Positions 28,402 to 33,864 of a stretch of 33,864 nt of DNA are shown piece after piece. A model generated the notes under the pieces. The model was not told the origin of the DNA. It searched no databases and was given only the letters and a program-made list of their open reading frames with translations. Position 1 is the stretch's first letter; each line of letters starts with the position of its first letter. Source of the DNA: Burkholderiaceae bacterium (lineage in GTDB: Bacteria; Pseudomonadota; Gammaproteobacteria; Burkholderiales; Burkholderiaceae_B); assembly GCA_030728985.1 (NCBI GenBank), contig JANQYI010000006.1, forward strand, positions 7,847 through 41,710, in the 5' to 3' direction. Position numbers and translations under genes: made by a program.

Positions 28402-30138
28402 ATGTTGTTTGCCCGTCTGGGTTTGCCACACAATTGGCGCGCGCGCGCGCAATACACGTTGTTAGAAAGTGAGTTTGGCGAGGGTCTTTCTTTTATCAGA
28501 CTATGGGAGCGTTGGCGGCAAGAACCGACACGTCCCGTGCGATTGCACTTCGTGGCCTTGAGTCCCTCTCTGGTCGAGGCGCCTGTGTTGCGCGCTCGGT
28601 TGCGCGCGCAAACACCACCTGAGGTGCATGACTTGGTCGAACAGTTGGTGCGACAGTGGCCGTTAAATATGCCTGGGACGCACCGTTTGGACTTTGAGGA
28701 GCTTGATGTGACGCTCACACTTGCCGTGGGTCCCGTCGAGCGTACCTTACCAAGCCTGGCGGCGGCGGTGGATGCGGTGTTGTTCAGTGACCACGTAGAG
28801 AACGCACAAGGACCACTTGCATCGTTGTGGCAGAAGTCGCTTCCCCGTTTGGCGCGTGACCCCGCGCGCTTATGGCTCGCGCTTGCGGATGGACAGATCG
28901 TGCAAGGCTGTCAGCCCAGTACCTTGAGCTCTGCAGAGCATACGTACTCAGTGACGGAACACATGCTGCGTCAACCCGAGATTGAAAAAGAGCAGCGGCA
29001 CGCCGTGGTCGTTGGGGCTGGCATCGCAGGAGCGGGTGTGGCCCATGCGCTTGCTTTAAGAGGGTGGCGAGTACAAGTACTGGATGTCGCGCATCGTCGC
29101 TCGCAGGCGCATGGCGGGCATCTTGCTGCAGCCTTGACGCCCATGGTCACGCGCGATGACGATATTCGCGCGAGGTTGTCGCGAGCGGGAAGCCTGCGTG
29201 CGCAGGCGCGCTGGTCGCATGTGAGCCAAGAGGTGCTGTGGCGTTGTGGCGCCTTGCAGCTTGAACGCGTCAGCGGCCGCATTGTTGATCTGGCAGGCGT
29301 GCTTGAAGGTCTCACATTGCCTGAGCAGTGGGTGCGCTATGTATCTTGTGCGCAAGCGAGTGACATCGCGGGTTTGCCGCTGAACCGCGGGGGACTTTAT
29401 TTTCCATCTGCGGCATGCATTAGACCGGAGCGACTGATTGAGGCGTTGCTGCAGACGCCGGGCATTGAATGCGCGGATGTTCAGGTGGAGCGCGTCGAGA
29501 AAGTTAACGGTCAGTGGCAGGTCGTGGACGTGTTGGGTGAAGTCAGGGCTCAGGCACCGCAGGTGATCTTGGCCAGCGCCTTTGGGACGCAAGCACTTCT
29601 GCAACAAAGCGAGAGACTTAACCAAGATGCGCGCATCGCCGCCATGCATCAGCTTGGAGGGGAAATCACCTTGTTGCCTCAGCAGTTATTAGCAGGAGGC
29701 CCTCGCTGCATTGTCTCCGGGGATGGTTATGTGTTGCCCTCTCTCGACGGCTTATGCGCGGTGGGCAGTAGCTATGTGCATGGCGCTCAGCAAATTGAGA
29801 CAAGCCGGGAGGGAGTGCGAGGCAATCTCAGCCGCGCCGCTGGACTGTTGGGACGGCCTGAATTGTCTGAGTTATTTAACAATGGCGAGTCCCATATCGC
29901 CTCAAATCAAGCGTGCGCTCAGGCGTTGATGGGCTGGGCAGGCTGGCGGGCTGTCTTGCCGGGACGACTGCCTGCGATTGGACCCATTGCGCATACAGAG
30001 GGCCTTTGGGTCGCGACGGGCTTCGCTTCGCGGGGCTTGACTTGGTCGAGTTTGGCGGGGGATCTGATTGCCGGAGCCTTGAGTGGCGAGCCCTTGGCCC
30101 TGGAACGGGATATAATGGACAAAATTAGTCAAACTTAG
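28402..30138 (+). CDS. mnmC: MnmC with truncated, eroded methyltransferase domain
   Basis: Bifunctional MnmC makes mnm5s2U34 in tRNA. Its C-terminal FAD domain removes the carboxymethyl group and its N-terminal SAM domain methylates the product. The 578-residue protein has an intact FAD motif GAGIAG at 205-210 and the typical C-terminal ASRGLTWSSLAGDL. The N-terminal part is damaged: it starts at about where the family is 40-50 residues in. The SAM motif, usually GFGTGLNF, reads EFGEGLSF (24-31). The usual DGFAPAKNP segment is replaced by SDHVENAQGP (129-138). The reading frame upstream is closed by stops at 28330-28338, so no longer start exists. I expect oxidoreductase activity only. A (GC)6 tract covers codons 12-16. 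Confidence 0.85.
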   Translation: MLFARLGLPHNWRARAQYTLLESEFGEGLSFIRLWERWRQEPTRPVRLHFVALSPSLVEAPVLRARLRAQTPPEVHDLVEQLVRQWPLNMPGTHRLDFEELDVTLTLAVGPVERTLPSLAAAVDAVLFSDHVENAQGPLASLWQKSLPRLARDPARLWLALADGQIVQGCQPSTLSSAEHTYSVTEHMLRQPEIEKEQRHAVVVGAGIAGAGVAHALALRGWRVQVLDVAHRRSQAHGGHLAAALTPMVTRDDDIRARLSRAGSLRAQARWSHVSQEVLWRCGALQLERVSGRIVDLAGVLEGLTLPEQWVRYVSCAQASDIAGLPLNRGGLYFPSAACIRPERLIEALLQTPGIECADVQVERVEKVNGQWQVVDVLGEVRAQAPQVILASAFGTQALLQQSERLNQDARIAAMHQLGGEITLLPQQLLAGGPRCIVSGDGYVLPSLDGLCAVGSSYVHGAQQIETSREGVRGNLSRAAGLLGRPELSELFNNGESHIASNQACAQALMGWAGWRAVLPGRLPAIGPIAHTEGLWVATGFASRGLTWSSLAGDLIAGALSGEPLALERDIMDKISQT

Positions 30139-30144
30139 ACAAAA
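30111..30144 (+). promoter_or_regulatory. TATAAT box with three 10-bp repeats
   Basis: A perfect TATAAT at 30111-30116 lies 71 bases before the GH31-like gene, though without a good -35. Overlapping and following it are three head-to-tail 10-bp units at 30115, 30125 and 30135: ATGGACAAAA, TTAGTCAAAC and TTAGACAAAA. One-turn spacing puts all units on one face of the helix, as in an operator or a phased curved site. The array covers the mnmC stop codon. Confidence 0.35.
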
Positions 30145-30186
30145 TCATAAATAGCGCCCTTAGTCGCTTTTTCTTACGCGCTGAAC

Positions 30187-32355
30187 ATGCACCTTGAAAC
30201 GCTAAAACTTGTCGATTCGTTACCCTCGAGGGTCGTTTTCGACGCGGGTGCGGGGATGAAGCTTGTCGTTGAGCCCCACGCTCCCGGTGTATTTCGCATC
30301 CGCTGTGGACTGCCCGAGTCCGTCGCCGCAGATATCTTGCCGGGCGTTCGTGCCCGCGCGCATGCGGATGTTTTGTTGGCGCGACCGGAGGCAATTGGCG
30401 AGGGAGTTCTTGAGCCCCTTACTGGCGGCGTAAAAGGTTGGCGTTTGGTGCAGGGTGATACCGCACTCGACATTTCAGTCAATCCATTCAAAATTGAAAT
30501 TCACCGTTTAGGTAAAAAAGCCTTGTCTCTGGCCGATGGTGGCATCGCTTTGCAGGACGCCCTGTGGACGGTAGGCTTTGACCTCGCGTCCAAAGAAAAG
30601 ATTTTCGGTTTAGGCGAGACCTCTGGCGACCTCGATCGCCGCTCGGAAACCATTATTTCAGACGCGCCCGAGCATCGTGCGCTGCCTTTGGCCTGGGGTC
30701 CTTCAGGTTGGGGTGTGTATGTCAATACGCTTTCACGCGTCGAACATGATTTGGGTGCCGAGTCCTCCTCCCATTACGTGATCGCGATTGAAGACAAGAC
30801 GCTCGATCTTTTTATGTTTGCCGCTGAACCCGCGGAAATATTGAATCAATACACGCAGCTGACGGGCCGTGCCGGTCAGCCTTCGTTGTGGTCCATGGGT
30901 GTCTGGGTCGAGCAGCATGACACGCTGAGTGCGACTCAAACCGCTGAGTTGATCGCCGAGTTCCGCAAGCAGCAGCTCGCGGTGGATGGTGTCCTGTTGT
31001 TGCCGCCCTCTGCCTGGACCTACCAGGACTCCAAACTGTTGCCTGAGTGGGATGCCGAGCGCTTCCCAAGCCCCAAACAATCCATCGATGCCTTCGTTAA
31101 ACACGCGACGCATCTGAGCATGCACACCCTGCCTGCCGTGGCGGTTGACACCACCACATTTGCTGAGCTCGAAGATCGTGGCTGGCTGCTTTGCAATGAA
31201 AGCGGCGATGCCCATGTCTTTCCAGGAGTACCAGCGACAGCAGGTAAATCATTCGCGTTGTTGGACCTGACGCATCGCGACGTATTGAATACGTGGTCCG
31301 AGCGCCATCGTCATCTCGCCGAAGAAGGCGTTGGGGCGACCGCGTGTGATGTTCAGTTCGATATCCCTGACAACGTCGTGGCACGCGGCGGCGAAAGTGG
31401 TGCCGTGTTGCGCTCGCTGTATCCCGCCTTGGCGCGACGCGCGTTATTCGACGCGGCCGCAGGTCATAAAGTGCCCCCTGAAGGGGTCGTGTTCAGTTCG
31501 GATTTGTTCCCCGGCGCACAGCGGTTACTGTGGCAAAGTGCGCCGCGTGTGCCCAACACCTGGCAAGGTCTGCAGCAGACCTTGCGTTCTGCGCTCGCGA
31601 TCGGTGCGAGTGGTTTGCCCGTGCAGATGCATGCTCTTGGTAACGCCTTGGCACCCGTTGATGCCATGACGCCAGAGCTTTACTTGCGCTGGTTGGGCAT
31701 GGCTGTTTTTTCAGGCAATTTTGCATTTCAGGCGCATCCGCAGCTGGTGCCGACCGCGTTTGATGAGGCCACGCGTGCTCATGTTCAAACTTGGTTGCAG
31801 TGGCGTTATCGCTTGATCCCTTATGTCTTGGGTGCGATCGAAGATGCGGCCCGGACGGGCCTGCCTGTCCAGCGTTCGATGGCGCTATCTTTTCCCTTGG
31901 ATCAAGAGGCACACCGCTGGGACACACAGTACCTGCTCGGCCCCGCTTTGTTGGTGGCTCCTGCCATGCAGCCGGGCAAAGACATTCAGGTTTATTTGCC
32001 TGCGGGCGAAGCCTGGTGGGATCTCAATACTGGCTGGCGCTACGAAGGCGGCTCCGTCTTGACCGTCACCTGTGATCTGGGCACGTTGCCCGTGTTTGGT
32101 CGCGAAGGTCATATGTTGTGTTTGGGGCCGACGGCCAATCATACGGGCGAATTTAATTCCGCTCGTATTCTGGACGAGGTCTGGATGTTTGGCATGCCTG
32201 TCCATAACCCTGTTGTGATGCGCAATAAGATTCGCGTCATGCAAATGCAGGGATCGAGCTACATCAAAGGGCTCGAAGGCTTGAAAATTTCCCCCTCCGA
32301 GGGGCTTGAGGTCAAACGTCGCGGCGCCGAAGTGCGGATCTCCCGCGCACGGTAG
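30187..32355 (+). CDS. GH31-like protein, probable pseudoenzyme
   Basis: The 722-residue protein follows the glycoside hydrolase family 31 plan: an N-terminal beta domain with FGLGETSGDLDRR at about 140, a barrel from about 235, and a C-terminal beta region with LGPALLVAPAM and VYLPAGEAWWDLN. Compared with E. coli YicI from memory, the nucleophile position is kept as Asp388 (GATACDVQFDIP for CFKTDFGERIP). The general acid/base aspartate of WGGD is replaced in WQSAP (449-453, Ala452), and the substrate-site HDIGGF has become HALGNA (Asp to Ala483). Hydrolysis of ordinary alpha-glucosides or xylosides is therefore unlikely. It has no signal peptide. The reading frame is intact over the whole length, so the protein is probably kept for another role. 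Confidence 0.75.
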   Translation: MHLETLKLVDSLPSRVVFDAGAGMKLVVEPHAPGVFRIRCGLPESVAADILPGVRARAHADVLLARPEAIGEGVLEPLTGGVKGWRLVQGDTALDISVNPFKIEIHRLGKKALSLADGGIALQDALWTVGFDLASKEKIFGLGETSGDLDRRSETIISDAPEHRALPLAWGPSGWGVYVNTLSRVEHDLGAESSSHYVIAIEDKTLDLFMFAAEPAEILNQYTQLTGRAGQPSLWSMGVWVEQHDTLSATQTAELIAEFRKQQLAVDGVLLLPPSAWTYQDSKLLPEWDAERFPSPKQSIDAFVKHATHLSMHTLPAVAVDTTTFAELEDRGWLLCNESGDAHVFPGVPATAGKSFALLDLTHRDVLNTWSERHRHLAEEGVGATACDVQFDIPDNVVARGGESGAVLRSLYPALARRALFDAAAGHKVPPEGVVFSSDLFPGAQRLLWQSAPRVPNTWQGLQQTLRSALAIGASGLPVQMHALGNALAPVDAMTPELYLRWLGMAVFSGNFAFQAHPQLVPTAFDEATRAHVQTWLQWRYRLIPYVLGAIEDAARTGLPVQRSMALSFPLDQEAHRWDTQYLLGPALLVAPAMQPGKDIQVYLPAGEAWWDLNTGWRYEGGSVLTVTCDLGTLPVFGREGHMLCLGPTANHTGEFNSARILDEVWMFGMPVHNPVVMRNKIRVMQMQGSSYIKGLEGLKISPSEGLEVKRRGAEVRISRAR

Positions 32356-32436
32356 TTTTTGATGGCGAACCACTTGCCATAAGCGCCTTCTTGGTGTCTG
32401 ATGAGCTTCAATGTTTTTAATTTGGAGCCCTTTGAC

Positions 32437-33738
32437 ATGTCGACGATACCCAGCGCAGACCCGCACGCACCTTATGCTCAAACCGTCACTGAAACTTCGG
32501 CACGCGTTGCGCGCGGAGAGTTGACGCACGCGCAGGTTTTGGAGTCGCAACTCACTCGTATCGCTGCGCGTGAGTCCTCGGTCAAGGCTTTTAAATGGCA
32601 TGATGCCGATCACGTCCGGGCGCAGCTGGCTGCCGTGAGTTCACGTCCAGAAAAGTTGCCACTCGCGGGCATTGCGATTGGTATCAAGGACATCATTGAT
32701 ACGGGCGACATGCCAACAGAGTATGGCTCTGCGGCTTTTGTGGGAAACCGTCCCGCCAAAGATGCTGAGATCGTGACGCAATTGAAGGCGGCGGGCGCGT
32801 TGATGATGGGTAAAACGGTCACAACCGAATTTGCTAGTCAGTTTGCAGGCCCCACGGTTAACCCCCACAATTTTGCGCACACGCCTGGCGGTTCGTCGAG
32901 TGGTTCGGCGGCCGCGGTAGCCGATGGTATGGTGGGCTTGGCCTTGGGGACACAGACTGCGGGTTCGACGATTCGTCCGGCTGCTTATTGTGGCATCGTA
33001 GGATTTAAAGCCACGCGGGGAAAGATTTCGCTCGAAGGCGTCAATCCCTTGGCGTCCTCGTTGGACACGATGGGTTGGTTTGGGCGTTCGGTGGCGGATG
33101 TGAATCTGTTGGCCTCGGTGTTGTTGGGGGCGTCCAATGCGGTAGAAAAATCCGGCACGATTCGCTTGGGGTGGTTTCCGGGCCCAGAGGCCGCGCAGGC
33201 TGATGCCGATGCCGTGCAAGCACTTGAGCGCGCTCGAGCCTTGTTACGCGCAAACGGCATCGAACTTGTCGATATTGAGTTGCCGGCCAAAGATTTTGTT
33301 GCTTTGGGTGAGTCCAACCGTATCATCATGAGCTGCGAAATGAGCCGTTTCTATGAAAAGCTCTATCGCAACAAAGCGCCGTTGGGAGACTTGACAGTTG
33401 CCATGATCGAGTTCGGTTTGCAGATCAGTGACGCGCAACTCAAGGCAGAACTTGAGCATGCAGAACGCTGCCGTCAGATGTTCACACAGGCGGCAAAGGG
33501 TCTCGATGCGGTGTTGACACTCGCCTCGCCAGGCGAGGCACCACTCAAGCAAAATGGTACGGGTTCACCGATGTTTAATCGCACCTGGACAACGATTGGC
33601 GTACCTTGTTTGGGTTTGCCTTTTGGCAAGGGCGGCCAAGGACTTCCGCTTTCTGTTCAGCTTGTCGCTGTCGAAGGACAGGACCATCAGTTATTGGCCC
33701 TCGGTGGAAAAATCGAAGCTTTGCTCGCTAAGGCCTAG
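32437..33738 (+). CDS. Amidase signature family hydrolase
   Basis: This is an amidase-signature enzyme with a Ser-cisSer-Lys triad. I start at the ATG at 32437 because GGAG lies 9 bases upstream; an in-frame ATG at 32401 has no ribosome site. From there the protein is 433 residues. The triad is visible as Lys84 (GIKDIID), Ser153 (GGSSSGS) and nucleophile Ser177 (QTAGSTIRP). The 69- and 24-residue spacing equals that of malonamidase E2 (Lys62, Ser131, Ser155). It is not a clear GatA: the tRNA-dependent amidotransferase partners are absent nearby. Substrate is unknown; simple amides, ureas or acylated amines are all possible. Confidence 0.88.
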   Translation: MSTIPSADPHAPYAQTVTETSARVARGELTHAQVLESQLTRIAARESSVKAFKWHDADHVRAQLAAVSSRPEKLPLAGIAIGIKDIIDTGDMPTEYGSAAFVGNRPAKDAEIVTQLKAAGALMMGKTVTTEFASQFAGPTVNPHNFAHTPGGSSSGSAAAVADGMVGLALGTQTAGSTIRPAAYCGIVGFKATRGKISLEGVNPLASSLDTMGWFGRSVADVNLLASVLLGASNAVEKSGTIRLGWFPGPEAAQADADAVQALERARALLRANGIELVDIELPAKDFVALGESNRIIMSCEMSRFYEKLYRNKAPLGDLTVAMIEFGLQISDAQLKAELEHAERCRQMFTQAAKGLDAVLTLASPGEAPLKQNGTGSPMFNRTWTTIGVPCLGLPFGKGGQGLPLSVQLVAVEGQDHQLLALGGKIEALLAKA

Positions 33739-33743
33739 CGCGT

Positions 33744-33772
33744 TTGACAGCCGTATCTGAAAAAGCCATAAT
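33744..33772 (+). promoter_or_regulatory. Sigma70 promoter of tRNA-Lys
   Basis: A consensus -35 TTGACA (33744-33749) is followed after exactly 17 bases by CATAAT (33767-33772), one base from the -10 consensus. Transcription would begin a few bases before the tRNA. The GC-rich stretch GACGGGC after the -10 resembles the discriminator of promoters under stringent control. Confidence 0.85.
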
Positions 33773-33783
33773 GACGGGCTTGG

Positions 33784-33860
33784 GGGCTGGTAGCTCAGTT
33801 GGTTAGAGCAGCGGACTTTTAATCCGTTGGTCGCGAGTTCGAGTCTCGCCCAGCCCACCA
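33784..33860 (+). tRNA. tRNA-Lys(UUU)
   Basis: The cloverleaf closes fully. GGGCTGG pairs with CCAGCCC in the acceptor stem, GCGGA pairs with TCCGT in the anticodon stem (one G-U), and GCGAG pairs with CTCGC in the T stem around TTCGAGT. The anticodon loop CTTTTAA gives TTT at 33818-33820, which reads AAA and AAG lysine codons. The discriminator is A and CCA is encoded. Its U34 is a substrate of the MnmC pathway, whose methyltransferase half looks defective in this window. Confidence 0.97.
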
Positions 33861-33864
33861 AGTT

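Noticed and set aside
30150-30174. Terminator after mnmC (AGCG/CGCT stem followed by TTTTTCTT)
   Set aside because: The stem is only 4 bp, too short to claim as a terminator despite the T tract.
32361-32383. Hairpin after the GH31-like gene (ATGGC/GCCAT)
   Set aside because: The stem is 5 bp with no T tract after it; it is likely chance.
32401-32436. Upstream ATG for the amidase gene
   Set aside because: It has no Shine-Dalgarno site, while the ATG at 32437 has GGAG at the right distance.
1-33864. Mobile elements, CRISPR arrays, phage genes or toxin-antitoxin genes
   Set aside because: No repeat arrays, transposase, integrase or short toxin/antitoxin pairs were recognised on either strand.

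Overview
The window reads as a chromosomal segment of a betaproteobacterium, most likely Burkholderiales and probably Alcaligenaceae/Bordetella-like. The reasons are the division and cell wall (dcw) gene order, a fused murE-murF gene (known from Bordetella and relatives), and the run lpxC, dciA (opposite strand), M23 peptidase gene, secA. I see no mobile element, CRISPR array, rRNA or phage gene. The genus is an inference.

Positions 1-15117 hold the dcw cluster on the + strand: ftsI (5' end outside the window), murE-murF fusion, mraY, murD, ftsW, murG, murC, ddlB, ftsQ, ftsA, ftsZ. Most junctions overlap by 4 to 11 bases, as in a translationally coupled operon. The products make UDP-MurNAc-pentapeptide, lipid I and lipid II, then use lipid II at the septum and build the divisome. 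The ftsA-ftsZ gap is the exception: it holds a hairpin, a 27-codon ORF with a strong Shine-Dalgarno site, and a second inverted repeat. Two tandem hairpins follow ftsZ, so lpxC probably has its own promoter.

Positions 15280-21656 hold lpxC (lipid A), dciA on the - strand (replicative helicase loader family), a membrane-anchored M23 peptidase, secA, and an AI-2E/PerM family membrane protein.

Positions 21641-26645 are accessory metabolism, mostly on the - strand: an Lrp/AsnC regulator divergent from a cysteine-dioxygenase-like cupin gene, with palindromes in the AT-rich gap; then mgtE, a YeiH-type transporter gene and an M20 amidohydrolase gene.

Positions 26732-33860 are on the + strand: a FadD-type acyl-CoA ligase, an MnmC protein with a truncated and eroded methyltransferase domain, a GH31-like protein that has lost its general acid/base aspartate, an amidase-signature hydrolase with an intact Lys-Ser-Ser triad, and tRNA-Lys(UUU) behind a near-consensus sigma70 promoter.

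The most unusual items are the small ORF and RNA structures upstream of ftsZ, the apparent GH31 pseudoenzyme with a 10-bp repeat array upstream, and the eroded MnmC. No complete, wholly new multi-gene system is evident.
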